Shown here: positions 24,326-36,817 of the stretch, piece by piece | Position numbering within the stretch: the first letter of the stretch is position 1 | How the letters are laid out: every line of letters starts with the position of its first letter | NCBI GenBank assembly: GCA_021029095.1 | Contig: JAJOHG010000241.1 | Coordinates: 1-38,558, forward strand | Direction of reading: 5' to 3' | DNA: 38,558 nt | DNA from: Phellopilus nigrolimitatus | Lineage: Eukaryota; Basidiomycota; Agaricomycetes; Hymenochaetales; Hymenochaetaceae | Position numbers and translations under genes: made by a program | Notes under the pieces: model-generated | Told to the model about the DNA's origin: nothing | The model's input: only the letters and a program-made list of their open reading frames with translations | Database searches by the model: none

Positions 24326-26138
24326 GGTCCTTGAGAACCTTTTGAAGGACTGGATTGCGAGTCTATACAGCTTGAAGATGTGTGGTTATAAAGGGGAGCA
24401 AAAGCCGGTGACCAAGGAAATAAATTTTGATGCTAGGCTAAGTCATGCAGGGACATGTTGGGATTGCTCATCTGCTTGCGACGTGACGAACAGTCGATAT
24501 TTCCAGGAGAACCTTGTAAATTGCCATATGAAGTAATATGTGCTGGCTGAGACTCAAAAGTGCATTTGGCGGCAGGAATTCCGAGAGCTGCGGCCGTCAT
24601 GCCGAAGAGTTGAGAACAGCGATTTCGGAGTGAAGCGGCGTTAGCTGGAGACCGACGGTGACTCATCTACTCTTCCTGATCCCGATGGCGTCAGTTTTGC
24701 GACTTTGACCTACAAAATACGAAGAACTTCAAGAGAAGCTAACAAGATATAATAAAGCAGGCAGATCTCTCTTGCGATCGTTGAGGAAAGTCTTTCGTTC
24801 TGAACCTAGCCACATTCACTCGAAATCGAGGACGTTGACGGCCGCACTCGGCAATCTATCTAACGGTCGTATCTCTAGAGTGCAACCCACAGCGCTCATT
24901 ACCATTGCGGTCGACCTTCGAAGGCGGCCGTGACAACGAATCTGCGTGTTCAAGCTTGCTCTATGTGTCGTTGTGCATCAACCCGAGGCTCGATTCACAG
25001 AGCTGTTACTTTTCCTGGACAGCGTATTCTTGCTATCTCTTGTACGAATTCCTATCAAAACCTGCCAATGTCCTACGACTAGTTATCACCCCCACTCCCT
25101 TTTATGAAAGAAGATTTGCTTTGCTTGCTGGTGACAAACAGGAGTATATTCCCTGGATGCATATATATCTTTTCGTCAACTGGTGTCAAGCAATGCTTCA
25201 ATGCCTCATGACTCGTATAGTGCGAGATGTGATTTATCTGCACGTTCCTCTTTCCATTAAGATATCATTGAATTGTGCGATCTTTCCAATGGCATCCTCT
25301 CGGGCACCTTTGGTCGATTACGTAGGTCTTCACTTAATTTTCGATTCAACCTCGCATGTGGCTTAAGCATTTTATACAGGCAAGTATATGGCGGAGGAGA
25401 AGTAACTCAGCACCAGTGATCTATTCTTTGATTAACTATCGTTTCCTCGGTTTTGCCTTGGAGAAAAAGCAAGCACGTCTTGTCTCACGTTATGCACTCT
25501 TCTGCCGCCGATAAAGAGTCAAAAGGTTCGTTATCTACGAGATTAAAGACTGGATTGCAACGGATTGCGATCATTTACTATCTGTTCCCAGTAATGATGT
25601 TATATTCGGAAATAACGCCAATCACTTCGTGCCGATGCTCATCCGGTTGGCCACCGAAGCAATCCCGACAAAGTCGTTCAGGACGAAGCTCGGAAGCGAA
25701 TGATAGACGGCCGTCCGAATTTCGCCGGACAATTGCTTCCAATTGCTCTACGACACTCTAACTTTGGCGCAGTGTCCGTCATGCACACACTTGATTCCTC
25801 CTCCACCTATCTCCTGCAACACCGAGACATGTTTTACCGAGCACTTTTCCATTTACCCCGCGTTCGCCTAATCGAGCCACAGTTCAAGTTCGTACCTCGA
25901 CTTGACGCTTCATTGCAGCAACACCTGCTCTTCGGAGTGTTTATGTGGGCCTATCGCAATTGGAGTGACACATGAAGACACGATTGAAGTAGCAACCGAC
26001 TTCCCATCTGCCACTGGGGCAGCATTATAGCCCATCGAGCTGTGTTATAAGCGCATGTTGGATTGTTTTTGCATTCCACTCGTTCATCAGGACCCTCGGA
26101 CCTGACTGACTTCGGCTACAAGAACTCTTGAAACAGCG
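24326..26138. other. Gene-poor region between BNA3 and the ferric reductase
   Basis: 1.8 kb with no recognised gene. On the + strand, 24905-25366 is open for 153 codons and 25700-25975 for 91 codons; neither shows a known domain and no pair of splice sites joins them convincingly. The region is less GC-rich than the genes to the left. The segment next to 26139 should hold the ferric reductase promoter, with a TTATAAGC at 26045-26052, and the segment next to 24325 the BNA3 promoter. A decayed gene or an unrecognised lineage-specific gene is possible. Confidence 0.4.
25700..25978 (+). CDS. Unrecognised ORF, possibly a 3' exon
   Basis: Open for 91 residues from ATG 25700 and open further upstream in the same frame to about 25613. 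It reads as ordinary mixed-composition protein (MIDGRPNFAG, FYRALFHLPRVRLIEPQF, AYRNWSDT) and stops at TGA about 160 bp before the ferric reductase start. I recognise no domain. It could be the last exon of an unknown gene, a relic, or chance. Confidence 0.2.
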
Positions 26139-28417
26139 ATGCGCTCATTTCATCTATCTATCCTATCTCGCTCAGAGCCAACGCCTGCGGAGATTGCTCT
26201 TAAGGCTGCTCAACAGAAACTTTACGTTGAAGAACTATGGCTCTTCCTTACTGCTATTATCGGCATACTCACCATCGCCAATAGGTCGATGCGTCTGCTC
26301 GCCCTTCTACGTGAACGGGAGCGTCTCCCTTTTGACAATGATAAGCGAGGACTACCTTTTGAAAAGAGGACACTCGAAGCTTCGGATCCTGGGCGAACTG
26401 GAAAGGTTTCACTTCGCCGCTTCCCTGACGCTTTTGCAAGTTCCTTCCGGAATATAGCATTTCGGACGACTGTCCCCATCGGACCCTCTTCTGTTATGTC
26501 TGTGGCTGAGTTGTCATTTGTCATTCTATATATCGTTGCATTATTGATCTGGCTCTGGGTTGACAGTGAGTTATCTAAAAGCTTTTATTCGTGCAAAACA
26601 GATTATTTAAGCTCGGTTCATAGCAAAGGATATGGACACCTTCTACTTCCAAGATCGTGCTGCACATTTTGCATCCTGTCAGCTTCCCCTTGTTGTGGCT
26701 CTAGCGGGAAAGAACAACATAATCTCTTGTAAGATCCATTTTCTACTGTTCTTCCATCATACATCTCATTGTCTTTTAAAAGTTCTCACTGGAGTCAGTC
26801 ACGAAAAGCTCAATGTTTTACACAGGGCGAGTGCCCGTGCCTGTCTTATCTTGCTCTGGATTCATACAGTGGTGCATGGAGCATCAGGGTGAGTAATCTT
26901 TGAAACTACTTTTAATCAAGGTAAAAACAAAGTCCTGCTTAGGCTCCCGGAAAAATTCGGCTTAGCTCTCGGTTGGATGAGATGGGGCGTTGCCGGACTT
27001 ACAGCCTTCACACTTGCCACAATTTTGTCAATTCGTCCCATCCGTAATAGATTTTTTGAGTTCTTCCTTATATCACACATTATTCTTATTTGGTGAGTTT
27101 CTACTTAAACTGATTGATCATCTTTTTCTGTGACTCAACTTGCAATAGTATTTTCCTCGTCGGAGGGTTTATTCATGCGAAAAACCCAGGGTGCGTTCCT
27201 TGTGCTTGTTCACGTATTCGAAACCGACCGATGATCATATAGATTTGGCAATTATATCTGGCCGGCTCTTCTGATTTGGGGATTGGATCGGTCACTCCGC
27301 CTTGGACGACTCGTCTGGAACAACCGTATATGGTCTCGTAAAGCACCCGACCATTCACACGCATCTATCGAACTCCTTACACATGACACGATCCGCCTGA
27401 CTCTGCACCGCAAGATGCGCTGGGCCGCCGGTCAGCATGCATACATCATCCTTCCATCTGTCAGCAACCTTCCCACAGAGGCGCATCCTTTCACTATCGC
27501 AAGTACCTGCAATTCTCTCGACGGAAGGGAAAGCAGTGAGAAAGATGTCGTCTTCATCATTCGAGGACGGACTGGATTCACGAAAAGGCTTCGGGACCAC
27601 GCAACATCAAAGGGCGCGTCCAGCTCTGTACCTGCGTACATCGATGGTCCATACGGCTGCCCTCCGGACCTGAAGGGGTTCTCTACATGCGTCTTGATTG
27701 CCGGAGGTTCGGGAGTGTCTTACACATTGCCTCTCCTCTTGGATCTCGTCTAGTGAGCGGAGTATTTTTCTTTTTGTCTATCATCTGTATAAAGGCTCAA
27801 CTATATTTCTCAGCCATGCTCGTAAGGGTACCACCTTATGCCAACGCGCTATCTTCGTTTGGGTCGTCCGTGAGCAAGGTACGCAGTCTACGACGATCAC
27901 TAGTTTGGTGTTATTTAATAATACTAAACCACAGAGCACTTGAACTGGATTTCCAAGCTGCTTACAACGGCTCTTGTTTCGGCGCCACCATCGCTCGTCG
28001 TCGAACCGCGCATCTACATTACTAGCTCAAAGGCAAAATCGCGTGACCTAACTACACTCACATATAACTTGACAAGCGAACCGTCGTCGCCTTCGTCCGC
28101 ATCGGGCGATTACAAGTCAACCGACGTACTTGCTCTTTCTTCACTGAAAACTCGATATGGGAGACCCGACGTTCAGAGTATAATCGAGGATGCCGTATCC
28201 GTTTCAGCTGGGCCAGTGTCGGTAGATGGTGAGCGATACGTTGACGACCATGGAAACAAGTTCTGATCAGCTTGGTAATCTAGTCGCCGGTCCATCCCCA
28301 CTAGCCGCTGCTATCCGTGAAGCTTTGGCATCCGATATTACAAGCCCAATCTCTGTAATGAAGGGTCGTCCAACAGTAACTCTTCACGTAGAAACCTTCG
28401 GGATGGTGAAGGGTTAA
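26139..28417 (+). CDS. Ferric/cupric reductase (FRE family, NADPH oxidase superfamily)
   Basis: Exons: 26139..26565, 26624..26728, 26783..26888, 26943..27092, 27149..27190, 27243..27752, 27814..27878, 27935..28228, 28284..28417; 610 aa. A plasma-membrane haem flavoprotein that moves electrons from cytosolic NADPH across the membrane to reduce Fe(III) or Cu(II) before uptake. After two N-terminal segments comes CQLPLVVALAGKNNIIS, then FLTGVSHEKLNVLHR with haem-ligand type His, WIHTVVHGASG, and the second pair in FFLISHIILICFLVGGFIHAKNPG. The FAD site is HPFTIAS (His358) after AAGQHAYIILP. The NADPH site is LIAGGSGVSYTLPLLLDL (about 429). Near the end VAGPSPLAAAIREAL appears; the C-terminus is LHVETFGMVKG. 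There is no gene for an iron permease or oxidase next to it in the window. Confidence 0.92.
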
Positions 28418-29203
28418 ACGTGCAATCACAATTGACTATTCGCTCAATGAACTAGGGTTCACTTTATTAATTTGTGCAGGGGTTCCTATGTGTCAACGAA
28501 AAAGATGTTCAACTTATGAGTACTCTACCACCGTTTCTTGGTATGGAATTTATGAAGAATTGATAATCACCGGAGGGTAGGGCAGTAGCACGGAAATTTG
28601 GTCGCAGTGCTCTTGCCAAAAGCAATAGTAAACAATAAATCGCGCATTCACAACCTAGGCCACGAAATGGAGTGAAATTCACACTCCAGGGTTACTAAAG
28701 ATATTCAGAAAACCTGGTTTTGACTGCGCGCTATCCGGGAAATCAAGAATGGGGATGATTTGATATTTGACGTGATGTCTTCTCTTTTCTTTCAAGAACT
28801 TTAGCACCTACACATGTAGACCAGATACCTCTACCTGATCAGACGACTGCGTGACCTTAGATATTTGCATTCGGCGGACCTTGTCAATTACATAAGTTGC
28901 ACGAAATACTGAATGGATTGGCTCACGAGACACGACGGGATGCTTCTTGTGGGAGTTTGTGGGTCCATGACTTTAATGATCGTAGTAAGCCGATCAACCC
29001 GCGATCGACATTTACCACCATTTTAAGCCCAGTTTATTGAGAACTCGCACAGTGCAACACACTTAGATGTGGCATTACAAAAACCAAGGTAAAATCCGAC
29101 CATTCGATGTCTACGAAGTATGCACAACGGTACGAGACCAACAGCATTAATTAAGCCTATGACAAATAGCATTCCTCTTGAAAACCATGCGCCGCCTCTT
29201 GTT
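28418..29203. other. Intergenic region, ferric reductase / DHA1 exporter
   Basis: 786 bp between converging genes. It is AT-richer than its surroundings and has no ORF with recognisable content, no tRNA and no clear repeat. Probably 3' regions of both genes plus spacer. Confidence 0.5.
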
Positions 29204-31167
29204 CTACCGGTTCAAATCACTGCGAGCTCGGATTTTCTCGCCCTTATAGTAGATCCATATAGGAAATGGAATACCAGTGACGATAGCGAGGCCGGCGAGA
29301 AGAGAGTACCCCGGACCATTTCCCAATGCGTCGAACATCTGTTGGCCAAATAGAGGGAATGCAAAGCCCATAAGCGATCGTAAGACCGTCGCGGCGGCGA
29401 TTGCGGATGCAGCATAGCGGAAGGAATCCACAAGATAAAGCTGAATCGGAAGGAACGTGCCCATCATCCCAAAACCGAAAATGCCAGCACCGATAATGGG
29501 CAGAATCCAGTGTGCCTTTTCCTCAGATGACCAGCCATACCAGCTGTAAGATACATTCAACATTAACTGCGACAAGCCACGAAAGTAGTCAAGCTTACAA
29601 GAGACCAACGGGAACGAAGAAACTCGCAATGATCAGGGCGGGGATGCGCATCTCTGGCGTACCTACACCACCATTTTTCGCAGAAAGCTATATGAAGTGA
29701 AATTTCATTAAGTAAACGGGAATGCAAGTTATTAATATACGAACCTTGCGATAAATACCGTCTGCTACGTATGCTCCATATATGGTAGAGAAGACGAACC
29801 CAATCCCGGGTCCTAAATAAGCCTACGCATTTCTATTAAACACCTCCCTGATGCACTGAAAGAATGGAAAGACTTACGAGACCGGCAATCCCAGTGTTGA
29901 AGCCATACGTTTCCTCGTATAGGACGGGGAATGTGGCAAACATGAGGTAGTAGTACCCGTACATACTGCGCATAGACGTCAGCGCAAATTCCTTCCTTCC
30001 ACGCATCTAAGAGATGGTACTCACAGACCCATATAAAGACTAAGGATGAAGCAAATGAAGCTTCCGAAAAGGAGCGCGAAAGGCCTGGACATGTTAACCC
30101 ACATAACATGCTTGAAGTCCTTGTGTTGTTCGAGAATCACGTCATGTTCAATCGTTCTCTCTCCAGTCAGTTTAATTTGCCTCTGCGCTCGCCGGATCTG
30201 TATGACAGGCGCATACGTCTCTTCGAGAGCAAGGATACCAAAGACACCCCCGACGCCTGAGAAAATTGCAATGACAATGAAGATCCATTTGAAGCCAATT
30301 GTTTCAGCAATGAAACCGCCTGCGACGGGCCCGATGGAAGGTCCTAAGAGCGGTCCGAGGGTGAAGACTGCCATGGCTGTCGCGCGATCACGTTCCGCGA
30401 ACAAATCCCCGATTACGCCGCCACCGATGGCAACAGGTGAGCTGCCACCAAGACCAGCTAAGAAACGAAATCCAATCAGGCTGCCTGTAGTAGGCGCAAA
30501 TGCACAAGCAAGATTGAAAACGAGGAAAGCAATATTCGATATGTGCAACACCTGCAGCAATGAACAAAGATATCAAAAACCAAACAGACCTGATACCGGA
30601 AAGTGTGTAGTTACCCATTTTCGACCAGTGACTTCTGTCAGAGGACTCAGGAAAAGAGGGCCCGTGGCATATGCAAGTAAGAATAGCGTGAGTGTCATGT
30701 TCAAGAGCGTGATGTTCGTGATGTTGTAATGTTCCGCGATTTGTGGTAATGCTGGCGCCATCATCGAACTAGAAACTGGTGAAATGAAAGTGTAAAATGA
30801 CACCTACATATGAAGTTAGTCGTGCAATATGGTGAAGGAAGATAAAACATGACTTACCACTCCCGCCATTCGCCATTTTCTCCAGAAGGTCCTACAGGGG
30901 AACGGTGTGAAGCGCCGCAAAACAGTCGACCACAGATACTCACCAATTACGAGGATTTTCCGGATCATGTTCCCAATCATGATTCAATTGTTCGAGCGCC
31001 TCTAACCGCTTATCGTCCGGAAACGCTGACTCGCCTTCGCCCTTGGTCAAGGGCGAGCTGGAGACCTCAGCGGCCTTCTTATTGGCTTCCACGTCACGAT
31101 CAACGATGGTCGACCGTGAGGATGCAACTCCAGTTTCCAGGCCGTGTTGCTTTTTAATTGTTTCCAT
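29204..31167 (-). CDS. MFS drug/polyamine exporter (DHA1 family)
   Basis: Exons in transcript order: 31167..30944, 30891..30858, 30803..30615, 30551..30025, 29965..29878, 29822..29745, 29687..29599, 29543..29204; 522 aa. A 12-helix proton antiporter of the DHA1 group, which exports drugs, polyamines or metabolites. The cytosolic N-terminus (about 75 residues) ends DPENPRNWTFWRKW, a common start of fungal DHA1 carriers. Then SFYTFISPVSSSMMAPALPQIAEHY (helix 1), GPLFLSPLTEVTGRKWV (loop 2-3), GFRFLAGLGGSSPVAIGGGVIGDLFAERDRATAMA, and motif C, LGPLLGPSIGPVAGGFI, at helix 5, which marks antiporters. The central loop is charged (RRAQRQIK...DVILEQHKDF). The substrate is not predictable. The ATG at 31167 has a possible TATAAAG 79-85 bp upstream. 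Confidence 0.9.
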
Positions 31168-31628
31168 CGTGCCAGTGAAAACCAGCAAGACACAAACACA
31201 GACGCGGCGCGAGGTTGAGGGTTGAAAGCATAATGGGGGAAGTCACTTTATACGATTCTCAGGCTCGTGGTCGTTGACATCGACTTCATGAGGTCAGCTT
31301 GGAAAATGTTGCTTCCGGCCTCCGTTCCGCGGCTATGAAGCCGACGGTCATCAGGTTTCTCATAATGCGTCTCATTTCTTGTTTTGAAATTTCCGGAATC
31401 GTCTAGAAACACTTAGGCATTTTCTGATTGCGTGCCGGCCCTGTGTTGGCCGAAAAAACCCAAAGTTAGCTAAATTTATTTAGCAACGACGAGTTTGAAA
31501 GTAAAATTAAGCTACAAGAATTCTGTGGCAGAAATTACCTAATAAAGGAGCCAATACAAATCGGAACGAACGGGGGTCCAAACAAAGCCTTATCGGAGAA
31601 ATCGAAAAGGGTAAAGAGCCGGTTCGCA
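31168..31628. other. Intergenic region, DHA1 exporter / PRP5
   Basis: 461 bp holding the exporter's upstream region and the PRP5 3' flank; both genes read leftwards. No coding signal or tRNA seen. Confidence 0.5.
31246..31252 (-). promoter_or_regulatory. Possible TATA box of the DHA1 exporter
   Basis: TATAAAG on the - strand, 79-85 bp upstream of the ATG at 31167. Position and motif fit a fungal core promoter; use is inferred. Confidence 0.4.
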
Positions 31629-34600
31629 CTAAACCACGCTGTAACGACCGGCCGTCGTGCTGGGATTGCGATATTCGGCTTGAAGAGCAGCAGCAGATGC
31701 CTCCACAAGAAGGCGCTTGATTTCTCTGACAGCTTGCTCGACCTGCGCTCAAATGATGAACTTCTCAAAACAAAATAGCACAGACAAGTCGGCGACTTAC
31801 CCTCCATTCCTCGTTTGACTCGACAAGCAAGTGCAACTTTGGAGGTCCTTCTGGCGGCGGCTCTTTACCTTGCTCGTAATAGATACCTAAAACAGCATTA
31901 GTAGCGGCGGCTTTCAAGCAAGTCTGTTACTGACCTTTGTTGGTAACGGAGGCACCAGTCTGATCAATAAGCTGATGGCGCAGTGAAAATTAGGAATGCT
32001 TCAATCAAGACAAAATGAGGACGGCATACCTGCACCATGGTCTCCTTGTTCGTCACACGCCATCTCGCTTTCTGCGGGTAGTCGTTAATCGGAATAATGG
32101 CATGGAAATCTGTTGCGTCGGGATCCTTTCCGCCTCCGCCACCACTTCCACCTTTCGCCTCGAACGCGGTCTGACTTTGAGCAACCAGACGTGCTACACG
32201 TAACTGCGCGTTGAGCTTTCCAACGACACTTTGCGCCTGTTTATACGCTGCAGTGTCCTTCCCAGCTCGAGCAGCAGCCTCCTCCGCGGCCCGCAGTGAG
32301 CTCTGCATCTTCTCCTCTTCCTTCGCCTGCGCGAGACGCCGCGCAGCTGCAGCTGCACCTGCGACGCCTAACTGACCCTTCGACGAATCTGGAGCTGGCC
32401 CGCGTTTTATCTCGACCTTGAAAGTACCGAAGGTCATCTCGTCCTTCGATTCTGTCTTAGCTGGCGTCGTTGCAACTTCTTCGGGCTTCTCCTCTGGCTT
32501 CTCCTCTCCCTCGCCGTACGCCTTGCGCTCGGCCTTCTCCTTCGCGTCACGTTCCTTCTCAAGCCTGTCGAGACCCTTGCCACCGAAGCCTGAGCCAGCC
32601 GCGTGTGCCTTGCCGGCCTTCACTTTCTCAAGGAAGCCTGTGATGAAGACAGGAATGAACAATTGGTCACATAGAAGAAGTAAATGAGTTGCTTACCATT
32701 CGCTAGCTCCTCCAGCTCCTTAGGAGTCGCTGCATCACTAGCTTTCAGTGCTCTGTAGATGTCGACGGAATACCTATCTTGCTCGGGAGTAATGAATGTG
32801 ACACAAGTACCCTTGTTGCCTGCACGGCCAGTTCTTCCTGCGCGATGCACGTAGTCTTCCATGTGGTTCGGAGCGTCGTAATTAACTACTAGCTTCAGCT
32901 GCTTTACATCGAGGCCACGGGCAGCGACAGACGTAGCAGTGACAATAGGCACTATGCCAGCCTTGAAGTCCGCAATCGTTGAGTCACGATCGACTTGATC
33001 CTTTCCACCGTGCAGACTCATACAAAGGTATCCTTTGCGCATAAGCTCGCGCAAAAGATTGTCCGCAGCCTCTTGCCGGTCGACGAAGATCAGCGTTCGG
33101 CATTCTGGATCTTCGTTGTACATTTGACCGAGGATCTCGAGCAGCCGATGGAACTTCGAGTCCTCCTCGCGCACCTCGACAATCTGCTCGATCTCTGGTG
33201 CAACGACCGAACGCCCACCAACGGTAAGCTCAAGCGGTTTCTTAAGAATTTTGCGTGCGAGCGAATCCATTTGCTTGGGAAACGTTGCAGAAAAGAGAAC
33301 GGTCTGCCGATCCGGCCGGATGTTATTCACAATCTTCATGACTTGAGGTTCGAAACCCATGTCAAACATGCGATCAGCCTCGTCAAGAACAAGGTAAGTT
33401 ACTCGCTTAAGATTTGTAACGCGTCCAGAATTTGCTGTGAGCAAATCAATCATACGTCCAGGGGTGCAGACAATGATTTCGGCCCCTTTCTTCATTTCAG
33501 CAATTTGGTCCTTAATCGGAGAGCCGCCATAAGCACAGACGGCCTTATAATATAGTCCGTTAGTCATTGTGAACGACATGATAAGACGCTTTTAGCTCAC
33601 CCGTATATTCAGGACCTTCAAAAACGGCTTGCAATCCCGATGTATTTGAACTGCAAGTTCACGCGTAGGGGTCATAACAATTGCCATGGGCCCTTCCATT
33701 TGTTCTAACGGGCGTTGGTCTTTTATATGTCGGAAAAGTGGGAGGAGGAACGCTACAGTTTTGCCAGAACCTGTCTTCGCAACACCAATGACATCGCGAC
33801 CGGACATGATTGCGGGAATAGCCTGCGATTGGATAGGAGTCGGAGCTGTGAATCCGAGTCTTTTTATAACATCTAAGCTGAACAAAAAAAAAAAAAATCA
33901 GAATAAAGTTTTATAAAGTCAATACGGATATTGCATTCACCAGCTAGCAGGTAAACCACAATGACTCCATTTAGTGATGGGTCTAGGACAGTCAATTCCA
34001 CGAATCTTGATGCCGTCTAACTCTAGGCGCAGAAGGTCCGCCTCATCGTCTGTCATCTCTGCGACTTCGGGGGGTGGATGGTAAAATTCCTTGCGGAAAG
34101 GTTCATAAGAAATGCGCGCATGGTCAACAATTGCTAGCTCCTTTTTTCTAGCTTTCTTAGCAGCAAGAGCAAGGATGTCCTCAGGGTTAAGATCCGTATT
34201 GTCGAGCTCGTCTGCAATGACTCGCATGTCCTCCTCTGCACCTTCTTCGTCACCCATGCGGTCTTCGAAACGGCGACGGTAGTTCGGGTCATCCATCACT
34301 TTCTTCATGTCCATGTCGTCGACCTTCTTCACTTCCTCCTTAACCTCAGTCATGAATGCATCTAGAGGATCTAATTCATCATCCTCGACCACATCCATGG
34401 CGTCCTTTAAGAGAGCCTTCTTTTCTTCGTCAAGCTTGTTCGCTTCCTCGTCATCATCGTCAACTTCAAGGTCCTCGCCGACGCTCTCGACGCCATGAGG
34501 CATGGTCATGTCTATTGCAGGCATATCTTCTAGCTTCTCAAGCTTGCGTGTCGTCTCCAACTCTTCGTCCATAACAGCTGGTTTTGCAGCAGCACCCTTT

Positions 34601-35235
34601 GAGATATCCGATTTTAGAGACAAACCCTTCAGTCCACCAAATGCAGCTCGATTAAGCTGCGCCGCAGGTTTTGACGAAGTGCCCGACGAAACCGAGGGCT
34701 CTAAGGCATTAAATCAAGTGGTATGAAATCTTCTCGATCAAAGGGGAAGATATGGACAGAACTCACGAGCTGCGGATTTTCCAGCTAAAGCCATGGCCTT
34801 CGCCTTTGCTTCATCCAACGCCTTCTTCGCCTCGCGTTCCTTCTTCCAGGCCTCCAAACGCTCACGTTTCGCCCTCATCTTCTCATCTTCCACGGGCGGC
34901 GTTGCCGCTGCTGTCGGCGCCTGCTCCTTCTTTTCACGAGGTGGTGGAGAGGGCTGCCTGTCACGCTCGCGAGGTCGACGGTCGTCTCGTCGCACGTCCC
35001 TGTCGCGGCGGTCATCTCTGTAGGTATCCCGGCGCTTGTCGTCTCTGTAGCGGTCGTCGCGATGCTTGTCTCTTTCCCTATCCCGGTCCCTATCTCTGTC
35101 GTCGAACCTCAACCTGTCACTGGGTCTTTGGGTATTTCGCCGCGTCGGCGAACGAGACCGTGGTGAAGAACGATAAGATGGTCTTACCCTCTTATTCGAT
35201 GAATCCGGTGTGTACGATCTGTCGCGGCGTGCCAT
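31629..35235 (-). CDS. PRP5: Pre-mRNA-splicing ATP-dependent RNA helicase PRP5
   Basis: Exons in transcript order: 35235..34767, 34700..33941, 33877..33601, 33543..32697, 32637..32030, 31971..31935, 31886..31801, 31742..31629; 1,065 aa. Prp5/DDX46 acts in prespliceosome formation, proofreading the branch-site-U2 snRNA duplex. The N-terminal 130 residues are rich in Arg, Asp and Ser (RS/RD-like). The acidic linker holds DPLDAFM (267-273), the Prp5 signature that contacts U2 snRNP. The DEAD core follows: [20 protein letters not shown]-motif [62 protein letters not shown] and [11 protein letters not shown] charged Ala-rich linker leads to a KH-like end, [19 protein letters not shown]...[17 protein letters not shown]. 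Start: the only upstream in-frame ATG. Its promoter is shared with PI31. Confidence 0.95.
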
Positions 35236-35386
35236 GTATTGTGTCCGAGTTCGATTGTCGGCGTCGACGTCGACGGCAGACAGCGGACTTGCGGGCTACA
35301 GCATGTCGAAGTAACGTTTTCGTCACGTCACGTGCTTCTCATTAAGGTGCGGATGCGTAAGCGAGTGGCGTCTCTCACTGACCACA
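35236..35386. promoter_or_regulatory. Divergent promoter, PRP5 / PI31
   Basis: 151 bp between two start codons on opposite strands. It contains GTCGGCGTCGACGTCGACGGC and ACGTCACGTGC, the latter with a CACGTG-like E-box core near 35326-35331. It must serve both genes; a role for the E-box is a guess. Confidence 0.5.
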
Positions 35387-36558
35387 ATGACGAACATACT
35401 CGACCCGTCTGCTCTGCTGTCTGCTTTGCCAAACTATCTGCCATTGTCGAAGTCTCTCACCCACCCCCAAGATGCATTGGCCGCTCTCTCTCATTCCATT
35501 TTGTCTGTATTGGCTTTCCGGCTGGTTGGCGTCGATGACTCGTCTTCTCGTGACTCTTTCACCGACAATGTCCTCCCGGACGAATGGAACGCACATGGCC
35601 CAGGACACTACACTTTTCGATACTGTCATGATCAAAGTAGTCTTGAATTCCTTGTAAAAGTCTCGAAACTAGGCTCTCGAACGTTGGTCAACACCATTGC
35701 CATTGAGGCAAGCTTGTGCTGTTTTATGCCTGGCTGTAGTTTTTAATGTATGGTATTTATAGACCGATAAAACTGCTACTCTGGACATTCCGACAAGTGA
35801 TTTCGTATCGCCATCTTTCTTCCCTCACACAGTCGGGGCTTCAGGAGCGCCTTCGCTTGTTCACGGATTCATCTCGTCGAACCGCGTTGCAGACTTCGTT
35901 TCTCAGTTTAAGCTGACGATCGTCCAAAAACTTGTCCCTGGCCTGAGAAAGGAAGGGTATTCAGAAGACACAGAACAGACATCCACCAATCCTACACCTG
36001 ATATTCGGTTTGGTCAGCCTTCGGGCCAGCACCAACCTCCTCCCGCTCGTCCCTCCCCGCCTTACACTCCACCAGATGGACCTCGTCTTCCTCCCGGTCT
36101 CGCCTCGCACATTCCGTCAACCAACCCCCTCCAAATCGGCCGCCGCGACTTAGACCCTCTCGCTGTTCAAAACCAACCGAACCCTTTTGCTCCTCCGTCT
36201 CTGTTTCCTTCGACACAGGGCGACGGCATGTTCGTAGGTCCCGACCATCCTATCTTTGGGGGTGCATTTGGCCCTCGTAGGGGCCCAGGAAGCCCAGGAA
36301 ATAGAGGCCCCTGGGGTGGTGACGGTTATTTACCCCCGATGGGTGCACCTCCCGGATCGAGGTTTGATCCCGTCGGCCCAGGGCCTTTCGGGCCCGGAGG
36401 AAACCCCTTTGGGGGATTGGGAGGGCGGGGCCCTCAGCGTCGGAATGGCGAACCTGATAACGATGAATTCATGCCTCCTGGCGCTGTAAGTCTATCCGTT
36501 CTATCAATCAGGTTCAATTACTAACGGCAGATTTGTATAGGACGACATGTTCTCTTAA
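35387..36558 (+). CDS. PSMF1: Proteasome inhibitor/regulator PI31
   Basis: Exons: 35387..35707, 35763..36485, 36541..36558; 353 aa. PI31 binds the 20S proteasome through its C-terminal tail and modulates it. The N-terminal FP-type domain runs from MTNILDPSALLSALPNYLP through PDEWNAHGPGHYTFRYCH, SLEFLVKVSKLGSRTLVN and FVSQFKLTIVQKLVPGLR (about residues 1-185). The C-terminal half is Pro/Gly-rich, with IGRRDLDPL, MFVGPDHPIFGG, then SRFDPVGPGPFGPGGNPFGG and the end DNDEFMPPGADDMFS, the same layout as animal PI31 (RFDP...PPG-DDM). The last exon codes only DDMFS. Intron 1 (35708-35762) fits only with a GC donor if NTIAIE is kept. It diverges from PRP5 across 151 bp. Confidence 0.9.
35708..35762 (+). 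other. Probable GC-AG intron in PI31
   Basis: Donor ATTGAG|GCAAGC, acceptor TTATAG|ACCGAT, joining TIAIE to TDKTATLD in frame. In-frame GT use would require GTCAAC 18 nt upstream, dropping NTIAIE. GC-AG is preferred but not proven. Confidence 0.65.
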
Positions 36559-36817
36559 TTTGTGATGATGTATAACAGTAATACTCCGGCAAAGACTTAT
36601 TCTGTTTGCATGATATATGTACATTATGAAATACGTTCTGAAATTTGGTCTTTCTCTGTCTTTTGTAAGTTTCTCTGAGCCCAGAGCACAAGCGGGACGT
36701 AAATAGAAGCCCTTACTTATGGTAACGTGCCTATAAATCTCAACGTCTCCTTCGCTCCTTTGTACCAACTTGCATCTCCCTTGTGGCGCGTCGAGCTCGA
36801 TTTCCACAAACAACAGC
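36559..36817. other. Intergenic region, PI31 / acidic coiled-coil gene
   Basis: 259 bp, AT-rich just after PI31 (possible polyadenylation region) and CT-rich before the next ATG. No gene seen. Confidence 0.4.

Noticed and set aside
33347..33358. GGTTCGAAACCC, resembling a tRNA B box.
   Set aside because: It lies inside the PRP5 DEAD-box exon, where it codes GFEPQ on the other strand. No A box or cloverleaf surrounds it.
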